A DNA stretch of 64,000 nucleotides. Source: Mycolicibacterium moriokaense. GTDB lineage: Bacteria > Actinomycetota > Actinomycetes > Mycobacteriales > Mycobacteriaceae. The notes beneath the pieces were generated by a model. It was not told where the DNA came from, searched no databases, and was given only the letters and a program-made list of their open reading frames with translations. A program made the position numbers and the translations under genes. The stretch spans positions 1,240,001 to 1,304,000 of the forward strand of contig NZ_AP022560.1 in NCBI RefSeq assembly GCF_010726085.1. The letters run 5' to 3'. This document shows, piece by piece, positions 54,428 through 63,698 of this stretch. Position 1 is the stretch's first letter. Each line of letters begins with the position of its first letter.

Positions 54428-54915
54428 TGCGTCGGATCATCACTGGCATTGCCTGCCTACTGGCCGTCGCGTTCGTCGGCCTGGCCGCGGTGGGCGGCGC
54501 GCTTTACTGGCAGCGGGTGGAGACGCGTGGTGAGCAAGCCGCGCGCGACGAGCTCGGGCCGTTGGCGAAGAAGCAGATTCCGGCCGTCTTCACCTATGAC
54601 TACAAGACGGTCGAGAGCAATCTCACCGAGGCGTACAGCATGCTGACGCCCACCTACCGCAAGGAGTTCGAGGACCGGGCGAACTCCGACATCATTCCGC
54701 AGGCGCGGGCCCGCGAGTTGGTCAGTCAGACCAACGTGGTCGGCGTCGGAGTCATGGAAGCGCAGCGCAATTCGGCAGCGGTGATGGTCTACATCAATCG
54801 GACGGTCTCGGAGAAGACGAACCGCGATCAGCCGATATATGACGGTGCGCGACTGCGCGTCGACTATCAGCGCATCGACGGCAAGTGGTTGATCAACTAC
54901 ATCAAACCGATTTAG
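54427..54915 (+). CDS. Mce-associated membrane protein (Rv3492c type)
   Basis: A 162-residue Mas-type protein: N-terminal membrane anchor (about 5-26) and an NTF2-like extracytoplasmic domain (about 40-160), close to Rv3492c (160). It is the last gene of the mce4 operon. The stop overlaps the 3' end of the convergent otsA gene by 14 bases, so the two transcripts must overlap. Confidence 0.86.
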   Translation: MRRIITGIACLLAVAFVGLAAVGGALYWQRVETRGEQAARDELGPLAKKQIPAVFTYDYKTVESNLTEAYSMLTPTYRKEFEDRANSDIIPQARARELVSQTNVVGVGVMEAQRNSAAVMVYINRTVSEKTNRDQPIYDGARLRVDYQRIDGKWLINYIKPI

Positions 54916-56368
54916 CGGGGTCTTCTCGGGTCGCGGCCAACGCGTCGAGGAACGACCGCGCCCACAGGTCGACGTCGTGCACCAGCACCTGACGGCGTAG
55001 TGCCCGCATCCGCCGCCTGCCCTCTTCCGGGGTTTGATTCAGCGCCGCCTCGATCGCGTCCTTGACGCCTTCGAGGTGATGCGGGTTGGCCAGGTAGGCC
55101 TGGCGGAGTTCGGCTGCGGCGCCGGTGAATTCGCTGAGCACCAGGGCGCCGCCGAGGTCGCTGCGGCAGGCGACGTACTCCTTGGCGACCAGGTTCATCC
55201 CGTCCCGCAGCGGGGTCACCAGCATGACGTCTGCCGCCACGAAGAACGCGATCAACTCGTCGCGCGGAATCGGCCGGTGCAGGTAGTGCACGATCGGATG
55301 ACCGATGTCGCCATGCTCGCCGTTGATGTGGCCGACCTGGCGTTCGATGCTTTCGCGCATCGCGATGTAGCTCTCGACTCGTTCGCGGCTGGGCGTCGCG
55401 AGCTGAACCAGCACCGTGTCATCACGTTTCGCGCGATGTTCGTCGAGCAGCTCCGAGAACGCCTTCAGCCGGACGTCGATGCCCTTCGTGTAGTCCAGCC
55501 GGTCGACACCGAGCAAAATCTTGCGCGGATTGCCCAGCTCGCGGCGAATCTCGCGCGCCCGCTGACGGATTGCGCGTGAGCGCGACTGTTGGTCAAGTGT
55601 CGTGGAATCGATGGAGATCGGGAACGCGCCGACTTTGACGGTGCGGAAGCCGACCTCGATCTCGCCGAATCGGGAACGCACACCGACCGTCGCGCGAGAG
55701 GCGTTGGCACCCACCAGGCGTCGCGCCAGGATCAGGAAATTCTGTGCGCCGCCGGGCAGGTGGAAACCGACCAGATCGGCACCGAGCAGACCCTCGACAA
55801 TCTCGGTGCGCCATGGCATTTGCAGGAACAGTTCGACCGGTGGGAACGGGATGTGCAGGAAGAAGCCGATGGTGAGATCGGGCCGCAGCTGGCGCAACAT
55901 CTTCGGAACCAACTGCAGCTGGTAGTCCTGAACCCATACCGTGGCTCCCTCGGCCGCGGTCGTGGCCGTCGTCTCGGCGAAGCGCCGGTTCACTTCCACG
56001 TATCGCTCCCACCACTCACGGTGGTAGATCGGTTTGACGATCACGTCGTGATACAGCGGCCACAGCGCTGCGTTCGAGAAGCCCTCGTAGTACTCGGCGA
56101 CGTCCTGCGTGGACAAGCTGACCGGGCACAGCAGCATGTCGTCCTGCTCGATCGGCTCATCGCCAGCATCGGGAATACCCGGCCAACCGATCCACGCACC
56201 GCGTCGCTTACGCAGCAGTGGCTCCAACGCAGTCACGAGGCCGCCAGGGCTCCGCTTCCACGTCGTGGTGCCGTCGGGCAGCCGTTCCATGTCAATCGGC
56301 AGCCGGTTGGCCACCACGACAAAGTCGGAATCCCCGGAGCTGACCTTGCGGCCGCGCCCCGGACTCAC
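54902..56368 (-). CDS. otsA: Trehalose-6-phosphate synthase OtsA
   Basis: A 488-residue GT20 enzyme (Rv3490 is 500). Substrate and nucleotide-sugar segments are visible: VVANRLPID (18-26), [13 protein letters not shown] (about 168), [14 protein letters not shown] (about 193), [13 protein letters not shown] (about 288) and [11 protein letters not shown] (about 389). It joins UDP- or ADP-glucose to glucose-6-phosphate to make trehalose-6-phosphate. GTG 56368 follows directly after the stop of the 54-residue gene, so the two are coupled. Its C-terminus overlaps the mce4 operon end. Confidence 0.94.
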   Translation of the reverse strand: MSPGRGRKVSSGDSDFVVVANRLPIDMERLPDGTTTWKRSPGGLVTALEPLLRKRRGAWIGWPGIPDAGDEPIEQDDMLLCPVSLSTQDVAEYYEGFSNAALWPLYHDVIVKPIYHREWWERYVEVNRRFAETTATTAAEGATVWVQDYQLQLVPKMLRQLRPDLTIGFFLHIPFPPVELFLQMPWRTEIVEGLLGADLVGFHLPGGAQNFLILARRLVGANASRATVGVRSRFGEIEVGFRTVKVGAFPISIDSTTLDQQSRSRAIRQRAREIRRELGNPRKILLGVDRLDYTKGIDVRLKAFSELLDEHRAKRDDTVLVQLATPSRERVESYIAMRESIERQVGHINGEHGDIGHPIVHYLHRPIPRDELIAFFVAADVMLVTPLRDGMNLVAKEYVACRSDLGGALVLSEFTGAAAELRQAYLANPHHLEGVKDAIEAALNQTPEEGRRRMRALRRQVLVHDVDLWARSFLDALAATREDPAKSV

Positions 56369-56533
56369 TTACGCCTCGAGCTTCGACGGTCCAATGCCGA
56401 GCATCGAAAGGAACACCCGGCATTCCTCGGCGTCGTTCGCGTAGGCGGCGACTACGCGCCTGGCCTGGCGCGCGGTGCTGTCGGCGAGCGGTTCGACGTC
56501 GCCGATATCGGCGGGATCAGATTTCGCAGGCAT
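56369..56533 (-). CDS. 54-residue conserved protein upstream of otsA (Rv3489 type)
   Basis: ATG at 56533 opens a 54-residue frame ending in TAA at 56369-56371, directly followed by the otsA GTG. The product is mostly helical: MPAKSDPADIG, an Ala/Arg-rich helix (TARQARRVVAAYANDAEE) and a single Cys39 in ECRVFLSMLGIGP. M. tuberculosis has a 55-residue protein, Rv3489, in the same place, which supports a real gene. The function is unknown; coupling to OtsA suggests a regulatory or partner role. Confidence 0.78.
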   Translation of the reverse strand: MPAKSDPADIGDVEPLADSTARQARRVVAAYANDAEECRVFLSMLGIGPSKLEA

Positions 56534-56586
56534 ACGTCAACTCTAGGTGACGAGATCATCGCCCCTGTTCGGAGGCTTCCGGACAG

Positions 56587-56976
56587 CTAGTTGGTCACCG
56601 TCGGGCTGTGGCCGACCGTGGACTGCGGTACCGGCTGCGGTCCAGCGGCCTGCCCCTGCTCAGCGAGGCCGATGCACTCGCCCGAGTTGTGCCCGGTGCA
56701 CGGGATGGCGCCACCGCCGCCGGGCAGATTCACAGTGGGCAGATCGGGATTGCCCGCGGACGTCGAGAACGGCGAAGGACCGGAGTTCGGAACGGTGTGC
56801 GGGACGCAGTTACCGGTGAACTGATCGGGTTCCTCACCGCCGGGGCATCCCTGCGCAACCGGTGCGGCGTCGATGGTCGGCACCGTGAATACGGCGATCG
56901 CGGGAGCCGCAGCAACCGCGACCGCAAACCCGCCGGCAAGGATCAGTCGTCGAGCTGAGAGCTGTAAGGTCGCCAT
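56587..56976 (-). CDS. Small secreted Cys-containing protein, copy 1 (Ibp1-annotated family)
   Basis: A 129-residue protein with a signal peptide (hydrophobic about 10-30, ending Ala-Ala-Pro). The mature part has four cysteines in two pairs: GCPGGEEPDQFTGNCVP and IPCTGHNSGECIGLAEQ. A Pro/Gly/Asn spacer lies between them. Mycobacterial proteins of this shape are often annotated as intersectin-EH binding protein Ibp1, but I know of no proven function. It is a paralogue of the gene at 57070. ATG 56976 with a weak GAAAG site. Confidence 0.68.
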   Translation of the reverse strand: MATLQLSARRLILAGGFAVAVAAAPAIAVFTVPTIDAAPVAQGCPGGEEPDQFTGNCVPHTVPNSGPSPFSTSAGNPDLPTVNLPGGGGAIPCTGHNSGECIGLAEQGQAAGPQPVPQSTVGHSPTVTN

Positions 56977-57069
56977 GGTCACGCTTTCTGTAGTTAGGCC
57001 GGTCGTCGGCATGGATTGTATGGAAGCTGAAAGGTTTCTGCACAGCTTCGGGGAGTTCCCCCGTTTTGG

Positions 57070-57420
57070 CTATGGGCTGGAGCTGATGGTGGAACGAGGC
57101 GTGACGTTCGGTAGAAGTGATTGATCCTCTGAAAGCCCGATGCATTCGCCGGCATTACCTCCGGTGCACGGAATGCCGTCGATCTCGGGGATATCCGGGT
57201 TGGCAGCGGTTGTCGTGAAGCCTGACGGGCCGCTGTTCGGCACCATGAAGGGGACGCAGGTCGTCGTGAAGACGTCCGCCTCCTCACCGCCCGTGCATTG
57301 GGCCTGTGCGATACCGGGTTCGGGCACCGAGTACGCGGCTATCGCGGGTGCCGCGGCGGCCGCGACAACCATTGCCCCCATCAGCAGGTGCCGTCGGATC
57401 GCGAATGTGGGAGTTGCCAT
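57070..57420 (-). CDS. Small secreted Cys-containing protein, copy 2
   Basis: A 116-residue paralogue of the preceding protein, about half identical by eye. It has a signal peptide (about 10-38, ending AQA) and the same two cysteine pairs, QCTGGEEADVFTTTCVP and IPCTGGNAGECIGLSED, with the shared VPNSGPSGF linker. The tandem arrangement points to gene duplication. It is 93 bases upstream of copy 1 on the same strand. Confidence 0.7.
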   Translation of the reverse strand: MATPTFAIRRHLLMGAMVVAAAAAPAIAAYSVPEPGIAQAQCTGGEEADVFTTTCVPFMVPNSGPSGFTTTAANPDIPEIDGIPCTGGNAGECIGLSEDQSLLPNVTPRSTISSSP

Positions 57421-57469
57421 TCCGCAATTCTACTGACTCGCCCGAGTTTGTGCGTGTACGCAATTCCAA

Positions 57470-57566
57470 AGTGACGCTGGTGTTGCTCCGCGAGCCTTAT
57501 GCACTCTCCCGAATTGTTGCCACCGCAGGGGATCGCTTGAATCGAGGGACGGCCTGAGTTCCCAGG
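57470..57566 (-). pseudogene. Decayed third copy of the small Cys-protein family
   Basis: The minus strand reads PGNSGRPSIQAIPCGGNNSG then ECIRLAEQ, which matches the C-terminal motif IPCTGxNxGECIGLxE of the two neighbours. The signal peptide and first cysteine pair are not found upstream in frame. The stretch 57421-57910 holds nothing else I can support. It is best read as a remnant of a third tandem copy. Confidence 0.6.
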
Positions 57567-57910
57567 GGCGGTATCTAGACGTGCACAGATTCGCCGATTC
57601 GCGTGCGGGGCAGGCCAGTCGCGCGGGTATGGAGCGTCGAGAGTGCGGGCGGATAAGCCGTGCCAAGAGGATCCGTGGTCCGGCCACGCCTCAACTGCTT
57701 TGTGGTTTGCTGTGTCTCGCCGCATGCGTCCGAGCGATTCGGATTGCGTGAGTGAAGTCTTCTTGTGGACAACATGATAGAGATGGCCGCGCGGCGACCC
57801 CGATTGTATCTGTGAGTTGGCTTTGTGGTTGCTGTGGTACCGCTGAGCGGTCGCTCGGCGGAGCACCGTAATGTGCAAGCTGTATTACTACGCGAGCGAG
57901 GTGGTCGGCT

Positions 57911-58843
57911 GTGGCTAACCCTGATCTGACAAGTGCCGGACCTGCCGGAGGCGAAGCGCCCCAGGTCACTTACGAGACGCTGGACGACGGACGGATCGCG
58001 CGGATCTGGCTGAACCGTCCCGATGCCCAGAACGCTCAGTCGCGAACGTTGTTGGTGCAGTTGGACGAGGCCTTCGGCCGAGCTGAGGCTGATGACGAGG
58101 TCCGGGTGGTGATCCTGGCGGCCCGCGGCAAGAACTTCTCGGCCGGACATGACCTCGGGTCCGAGGCCGCGCTGCTGGAGCGCACGCCCGGCCCCGCCCA
58201 GCATCCGACGTTCTCCATCAACGGTGCGACACGGCAGGCCGTTGCCGAGAGGACGTATCTGCAGGAGTGGCACTACTTCTTCGAGAACACCCGGCGTTGG
58301 CGTGATCTGCGCAAGATCACCATTGCGCAGGTGCAGGGCAATGCGATCTCGGCCGCGCTGATGCTGATCTGGGCGTGTGACTTGATCGTTGCTGCCGACG
58401 ATGCGAAGTTCAGCGACGTCGTCGCCGTACGTATGGGTATGCCGGGTGTGGAGTATTACGCTCACCCATGGGAATTCGGCGCGCGTAAGGCGAAAGAACT
58501 TCTGCTGACCGGTGATTCGATCGATGCCGACGAGGCCTACCGGCTGGGGATGGTGTCGAAGATCTTCAAGCGCGATGAGCTCGAGGACAAGACCGTCGAG
58601 TTCGCCCGGCGCATCGCCGAGCGGCCGACCATGGCTGCGCTGTTGGTCAAGGATTCGGTCAATGCCGCCGCCGACGCCATGGGCTTCACCGAAGCGCTTC
58701 GGCATGCGTTCCACATCCACGAGCTCGGGCACGCGCACTGGGCGGCCGCGAACGAAAACCGGTACCCGGTCGGCCTGCCACCCGATGTGCCGGACTGGCG
58801 CACCTTGGGAGCGCCCAAGCTCGCGCGCCACGACGAGCCGTGA
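57911..58843 (+). CDS. Crotonase-fold enoyl-CoA hydratase-like protein
   Basis: A 310-residue crotonase, longer than the usual 260. The oxyanion motif AARGKNFSAGHDLGSE (about 62-77) is intact. The segment VQGNAISAALMLIWACD (about 141-157) has no Glu at the position of the first catalytic glutamate, so it may not be a simple hydratase. An acidic, Pro/Gly-rich N-terminus of about 20 residues precedes the fold. GTG 57911. No KstR site precedes it; the one at 58852 is after its stop and serves the next gene. Confidence 0.78.
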   Translation: MANPDLTSAGPAGGEAPQVTYETLDDGRIARIWLNRPDAQNAQSRTLLVQLDEAFGRAEADDEVRVVILAARGKNFSAGHDLGSEAALLERTPGPAQHPTFSINGATRQAVAERTYLQEWHYFFENTRRWRDLRKITIAQVQGNAISAALMLIWACDLIVAADDAKFSDVVAVRMGMPGVEYYAHPWEFGARKAKELLLTGDSIDADEAYRLGMVSKIFKRDELEDKTVEFARRIAERPTMAALLVKDSVNAAADAMGFTEALRHAFHIHELGHAHWAAANENRYPVGLPPDVPDWRTLGAPKLARHDEP

Positions 58844-58851
58844 CGTATAAC

Positions 58852-58865
58852 TAGAACCTGTTCTA
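58852..58865. promoter_or_regulatory. KstR operator upstream of SDR at 58886
   Basis: TAGAACCTGTTCTA matches all fixed positions of TnnAACnnGTTnnA. It starts 8 bases after the crotonase stop and ends 20 bases before the SDR start. TATAAC at 58846-58851 directly precedes it and may be the -10 element. Confidence 0.82.
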
Positions 58866-58885
58866 GTCGGCGGACGAAGGGGTCT

Positions 58886-59725
58886 GTGGTGCAGCTGTCA
58901 TTGACGGGGCGAACGATACTGGTCACCGGTGGTGGGAGTGGCATCGGTAAGGGTGTGGCTGCCGCCGTGGTGGCCGCCGGGGGCAATGCGATGCTCGTGG
59001 GCCGGAACGCCGACAGGCTCTCCGCGGCGGCTGACGAGATCGGCGCCAAGGGCGGTCCGGGTTCGGTGCTCTACGAGCCCGCCGACGTCACCAATGAAGA
59101 TGAGGTGGCGCGTGCCGTGGATGCGGCCACGGCGTGGACGGGCACGTTGTACGGCGTCGTGCATTGCGCCGGTGGCAGCGAGACGATCGGACCCGTCACA
59201 CAGATCGATTCCGAGGCGTGGCGGCGCACTGTCGACCTCAACATCAACGGCACCATGTATGTGCTCAAGCACTCTGCTCGGGAGATGGTTCGCGGTGGCG
59301 GCGGGTCATTCATCGGCATCTCCTCGATCGCGGCGAGCAATACGCACCGATGGTTCGGCGCCTACGGGGTCTCCAAGGCGGGCATCGACCATCTGATGCA
59401 GCTGGCGGCAGACGAACTCGGCGCATCATGGGTGCGGGTGAATTGCATCCGGCCGGGGCTGATCCGCACCGAACTCGTTGCGCCGGTGCTTGATTCGCCC
59501 GAGCTGAGCGCCGACTACGCGGCCTGTACCCCACTGCCGCGGCCGGGTGAGGTCGAGGACATTGCGAACTGCGCGCTGTTCCTGCTGAGCGACGCCGCGA
59601 GCTACATCACCGGCCAGGTGATCAATGTCGACGGCGGAGTGCTGGTGCGCCGCGGGCCGGATTACTCGTCGATGCTGGAGCCGCTCTTCGGGGCTGACGG
59701 CCTGCGCGGAGTCGTGGCGCCGTAG
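58886..59725 (+). CDS. Short-chain dehydrogenase with KstR operator
   Basis: A 279-residue SDR. The NAD loop TGGGSGIGKG is at about 15-24, the active-site YGVSKAG near 163 and the C-terminal YITGQVINVDGG near 245. GTG at 58886 and 58889 are equally possible starts. The KstR site just upstream predicts sterol control, so a hydroxysteroid or side-chain 3-hydroxyacyl-CoA substrate is likely, but not shown. The C-terminal extension of about 25 residues beyond the core is unusual for FabG-like enzymes. Confidence 0.8.
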   Translation: MVQLSLTGRTILVTGGGSGIGKGVAAAVVAAGGNAMLVGRNADRLSAAADEIGAKGGPGSVLYEPADVTNEDEVARAVDAATAWTGTLYGVVHCAGGSETIGPVTQIDSEAWRRTVDLNINGTMYVLKHSAREMVRGGGGSFIGISSIAASNTHRWFGAYGVSKAGIDHLMQLAADELGASWVRVNCIRPGLIRTELVAPVLDSPELSADYAACTPLPRPGEVEDIANCALFLLSDAASYITGQVINVDGGVLVRRGPDYSSMLEPLFGADGLRGVVAP

Positions 59726-59839
59726 TTCCCTAGGACGCCCTGCCCGACCTCCGCCGGGGTTATCCCCAATTGCGGGTTTGTCCACAGGTGGGGTTTGGGC
59801 TGGTGGTTTCCCGTCGGCCGGGTGGTTAGTGTCGAATGT

Positions 59840-61453
59840 ATGTTCGATCAGCGGGTGGTGGTGGCGGCCTTGGCGAGTGCGGGGCCGGCGGCGGTGGGGG
59901 CGTGGGCGCGGCTGGAAAATGCCGCGTGTGCCCAGCGGTTGTTCGCCAGCGCCGATGAGCTCGAGCGCCTGTATGCCGCCAGCGGCTCGGTCGAGCGTGA
60001 GCAGTGGTGTTTGGACAACTGGGGGGCAGTCGCGGCCTCGATCGCCGCCGCCCAACACGTGTCATTGGGGGTGGCGTCGCATCAGTTGTCGATCGCGGTG
60101 GGGCTTCGCGAGCGTCTGCCGCGGGTGGCGGAGGTGTTCGCCGCCGGGGCGGTGAACTACCGGTTGGTCTCGACGGTGGTGGCGCGTACCCGGCTGGTCA
60201 AAGACCCCGACGTGATGGCCAAGCTCGACACCGAGATCGCCGCGCGCCTGCAGGCGTGGGGCCGCTGTCGGCGATCCGCACCGCCGCCGAGGTCGACTAC
60301 TGGGTCGAGCGCTATGACCCGATGGCGGTGCGGCGCACCGAATACGCCGCCCAGGGCCTCAAAGTCGACATCGACAAACCTGATGACGGCTCCGGGGCGG
60401 TGGTCGTGATCGGCCGGTTGATCGTCACCGACGGCGACGCGCTGGATCAACGCCTGGACGCGATGGCCCGTGCGGTGTGTGACAACGATCCGCGCACCCT
60501 GGATCAGCGCCGCTCCGCGGCGCTGGGCGCGTTGGGGCACGGCGCCGACCGGCTGGCCTGCGGCTGCGGCGATCCCGGCTGTGCGGCCGCCGAGCGCCAG
60601 CCCAGCGCGGTGGTGGTCCACGTCATCGCTTCTGAGGACTCGTTGACCGATGACACCCCCGCCCAGTTGGACGGGACGGTGGAACTGCCGCCGGCCGATA
60701 AGCCGCTACGCGAGATGACGATCGCCGAAGCCCTGGACCGGATGCCCGCGCCGCCGCCGGCGCCGGCGGCCAGCGCGCCGGCGATGTTGTTGGGGGCGAT
60801 GCTGCCCGCCCGCTGCTGGCCGCCAAAGTCGCGGGCACCGCCAAACTCGTGTGGGTGCGCCACCCCGGCAACGCTGCGGCTGAGCCGCGCTACATCCCCT
60901 CGGCGGTGTTGGCCACCTTCGTGCGCTGTCGCGACATGACGTGTCGCTTCCCGGGCTGTGATGAACCCGCCCACCACTGCGACATCGACCACACCTCGCC
61001 TACCCGGGCGGGCCGACTCAAGCCTCGAACCTCAAATGTTTATGCCGAAAACATCACTTACTCAAAACATTTTGGGGCTGGCACGATGAACAACTCCCCG
61101 ACGGCACCGTGACATGGACCAGCCCGCAGGGACAGACCTACACCACCCATCCGGGCAGTCGATTATGGTTTCCCAGCCTGTGTCGCCCCACCGCCCCCCT
61201 CACCACCACCAACCCGAACGCACCCACCAAGAGCGAGGCTGCCCGCAGGTTGGCCATGCCGCGGCGCAGCGCCACCCGCGCTCAGAACCGCGCCAAAACC
61301 ATCGACACCCAACGCGCCCACAACCACGCCGCAATCCAAGCCCAAGCCCACGACACCCAACAAGCCGACAAGACCCGAACCGGTTGGGGCGTCAACGACT
61401 ACTTCCCACCCACACCACCACCACCAGACCCCCACGACCCCCCACCCTTCTGA
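59840..61453 (+). pseudogene. 13E12-type DUF222/HNH endonuclease gene broken by three frameshifts
   Basis: Three frames together encode a roughly 540-residue 13E12/REP-family protein: DUF222 (from ATG 59840) and an HNH domain ([20 protein letters not shown] near 60933-60990, then LKCLCRKHH). Each break restores the family sequence if one base is added: near 60258 (GGGGCC before the LSAIRTAAEVDYW segment), near 60812 (CCCGCCC before LLAAKVAGTAKL) and near 61000 (before [11 protein letters not shown]). All three are one-base losses in G/C runs. It is either a decayed multicopy gene or an assembly artefact. The C-terminus overlaps the next gene. Confidence 0.78.
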
Positions 61454-62337
61454 CCGCCGGCCTCCCACGTGGCGACCTTGCCGAGCGCAGACCAATCGAG
61501 ATGTGCTCCGCCGTTGGCTAGCAGCGTGAGGAAGCGGTCGCGGATGAGGCTGGCCACCGGGAGTGGCACCTGTAGCGATTCGCCCGCGGCGAGCGCGAGG
61601 CGAACATCCTTCAAACCGAGCGTGGCGGCGAAACCGGCGGGCTCGAACTCCTCGCGAGCCATCAGTCCGCCGTACGTCTTGTAGACCGGCGCGTTGAAGA
61701 GCGTCGACGTCAACAGCTCGACATACTCCTGCTTGTCGACACCGGCCTTCTCCACCAACGCCATCGCCTCACCGAGCGACTCGATGACCGAGGCGATGAG
61801 GAAATTCCCGCTCAGCTTCACGAGGCTCGCCGCCTTCGGGTCGTCGCCCACCACGAACGTCCGCTGACCGATTGCGTCGAACACCGGCGAAAGCGCCTGC
61901 ACCGCAGCGGGTTCACCCGCCGCGACCACGAACAGCTTCGCCGCCGCGGCCGCCTCTGGCCGCCCGAACACCGGCGCCGCCACGAAACGTTGACCCGCCG
62001 CGGCATGCGCGTCCGTCAGTCGCTCCGCCAGCGCCACGCTGATCGTGCTCGACGAGACATGGGTCGCACCCGACGGCAGCGACGCGATGATGCCATCCAC
62101 ACCGAACGTCACCGCTTCCACCGCCGCGTCGTCGGCCAACATCGTGATGACGACGTCACCGCCGCTCGCCTCCGCGACCGTGCGAGCTGCCCTGGCGCCC
62201 TTCTGCACAAGCACCGCAACCTTGTGCTGCGAGCGGTTGTAGGCCGCGACATCGTGCCCAGCCTCGACGAGATTGGCCGCCATACCGGCGCCCATGTTTC
62301 CCAACCCTACGAACCCGACCTTCACTGCATCCACCAT
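61399..62337 (-). CDS. 3-hydroxyisobutyrate dehydrogenase-family oxidoreductase
   Basis: A 312-residue beta-hydroxyacid dehydrogenase. The NAD(P) loop [13 protein letters not shown] is at 8-20, the substrate motif [13 protein letters not shown] near 94 and the catalytic-lysine helix [14 protein letters not shown] near 173. The substrate is not determinable. The normal fold ends near GKVATWEAG; the last about 20 residues are Gly/Lys/Ser-rich and are read through the antisense of the DUF222/HNH gene tail, so the native stop seems to have been replaced. Confidence 0.83.
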   Translation of the reverse strand: MVDAVKVGFVGLGNMGAGMAANLVEAGHDVAAYNRSQHKVAVLVQKGARAARTVAEASGGDVVITMLADDAAVEAVTFGVDGIIASLPSGATHVSSSTISVALAERLTDAHAAAGQRFVAAPVFGRPEAAAAAKLFVVAAGEPAAVQALSPVFDAIGQRTFVVGDDPKAASLVKLSGNFLIASVIESLGEAMALVEKAGVDKQEYVELLTSTLFNAPVYKTYGGLMAREEFEPAGFAATLGLKDVRLALAAGESLQVPLPVASLIRDRFLTLLANGGAHLDWSALGKVATWEAGGQKGGGSWGSGGGGVGGK

Positions 62338-62359
62338 GCCGGGTCCAACAGGGCAGCGC

Positions 62360-62830
62360 CTAGCTCAATTCCGCCGCGCGATGCACCGCGTTCACGATGC
62401 CCTGGTAGCCGGTGCATCGGCAGAAGTTCCCGGACAGGCCCTCACGAACCTCTTCGTCCGTCGGATTGGGGTTGTCCCGCAACAGCGCGGTGATCGATAC
62501 GACGAACCCCGGCGTGCAGAACCCGCACTGCAGGCCATGGCACTCACGCATCGCCGCCTGAACCGGCGACAGCTGGCCGTCCTCACCGGCGATGCCTTCG
62601 ACCGTGGTGACCTCGCAGCCGTCGGCCTGAACCGCGAACATCAGGCACGCGCGAACCGCCTGCCCGTCGACCAGCACCGTGCAAGCCCCGCATGCGCCGT
62701 GCTCGCATCCCAGATGCGTTCCGGTCAGCCCACAGTTCTCGCGCAGATAATCCGCCAACGTCAACCGGGGCTCGACGGTCGCCTCCGTAGGCACCCCGTT
62801 GACGGAAACCCGAACCGGCCACTCATGCAT
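62360..62830 (-). CDS. CoxS-type 2Fe-2S subunit of a molybdenum hydroxylase
   Basis: A 156-residue small subunit with both [2Fe-2S] sites: plant-type Cys42, Cys47, Cys50, Cys62, and Cys102, Cys105, Cys137, Cys139 (CGFC and CRC motifs). It passes electrons in CO-dehydrogenase/xanthine-oxidase-family enzymes. ATG 62830 overlaps the CoxM-type stop by eight bases. The large molybdenum subunit is not in the window, so the substrate cannot be assigned. Confidence 0.87.
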   Translation of the reverse strand: MHEWPVRVSVNGVPTEATVEPRLTLADYLRENCGLTGTHLGCEHGACGACTVLVDGQAVRACLMFAVQADGCEVTTVEGIAGEDGQLSPVQAAMRECHGLQCGFCTPGFVVSITALLRDNPNPTDEEVREGLSGNFCRCTGYQGIVNAVHRAAELS

Positions 62831-63698
62831 TGCTTGCCCCTGTGATCGCAGATTCCCAGGCCCTGGCCACCATCGTGGCGCCGACCTTGGCTCGGTAGGC
62901 GGCCGACCCCTGCAGGTCGGCCGGAATGTCATCCAGACCGCTGATCGCGAGTTGGCCGATCTCATCGGCGGCGATATCGCCGACCGCCTTGCCGACCACG
63001 GCTTCCTCTGCGCCACTGCCGCGCAACGGCGTCGAGCCCAACCCGAGCAGACCTATGCCGCAGCGTGCAATCCGATCATCGGAATCCAACTCGACCGCCA
63101 CCGCGGCCCCCGCGATCGCGAAGTCACCGTGCCTGCGGGCGAACTCCTCGACCGCGAAACCGGACCGGCCGCCCCACACTGGGAAGCTCACCGCCGTGAG
63201 AATCTCGCCCGGCTGCAACGACGTCTCCCACAGTCCGGTGAAAAAGTCTGCTGCCGCGATGTTTCGGGTGCCCTGCGACGACACCACCTCCATCTTTGCG
63301 TCCAACGCCAGCGCCACTGCGGCGTACTCCGCAGCGGGATCCGCATGTGCGATCGCGCCGCCGATTGTCCCCCTCGTACGGATCTGAAAGTGCCCGATAT
63401 AAGGCGTCGCCAAGGTCAGCAACGGCACCGAATCGGCGACCTCGTCGTCCATTCCGACGAAGGCATGCGGCGTGCCCGCACCGATGCGCACCTCGTCACC
63501 GCACAGATCGATGCTCTGCAGTTCGGCGATACGCGAGATGTCGATCAGGTTCTCGAAATGCGTCAGCCGCATCGCCAGCATGGGGACGAGGCTCTGCCCG
63601 CCGGCCAGGATCTTCGCGTCGTCGCCGAACTCATCGAGCAGATCGGCGGCCTCCTTGACGGACTCGGGCCGGTGATAGGCGAAGGGGGCTGCCTTCAT
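62823..63698 (-). CDS. CoxM-type FAD-binding subunit of a molybdenum hydroxylase
   Basis: A 291-residue FAD subunit. The flavin motifs AGGQSLVPM (32-40) and RTRGTIGGAIAHADP (about 107-121) are intact, followed by the CO-dehydrogenase flavoprotein C-terminal domain. It links the Fe-S subunit to the electron acceptor. ATG 63698 overlaps the stop of the CoxG-type gene (ATGA), so the three genes are one operon read leftward. Confidence 0.88.
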   Translation of the reverse strand: MKAAPFAYHRPESVKEAADLLDEFGDDAKILAGGQSLVPMLAMRLTHFENLIDISRIAELQSIDLCGDEVRIGAGTPHAFVGMDDEVADSVPLLTLATPYIGHFQIRTRGTIGGAIAHADPAAEYAAVALALDAKMEVVSSQGTRNIAAADFFTGLWETSLQPGEILTAVSFPVWGGRSGFAVEEFARRHGDFAIAGAAVAVELDSDDRIARCGIGLLGLGSTPLRGSGAEEAVVGKAVGDIAADEIGQLAISGLDDIPADLQGSAAYRAKVGATMVARAWESAITGASNA

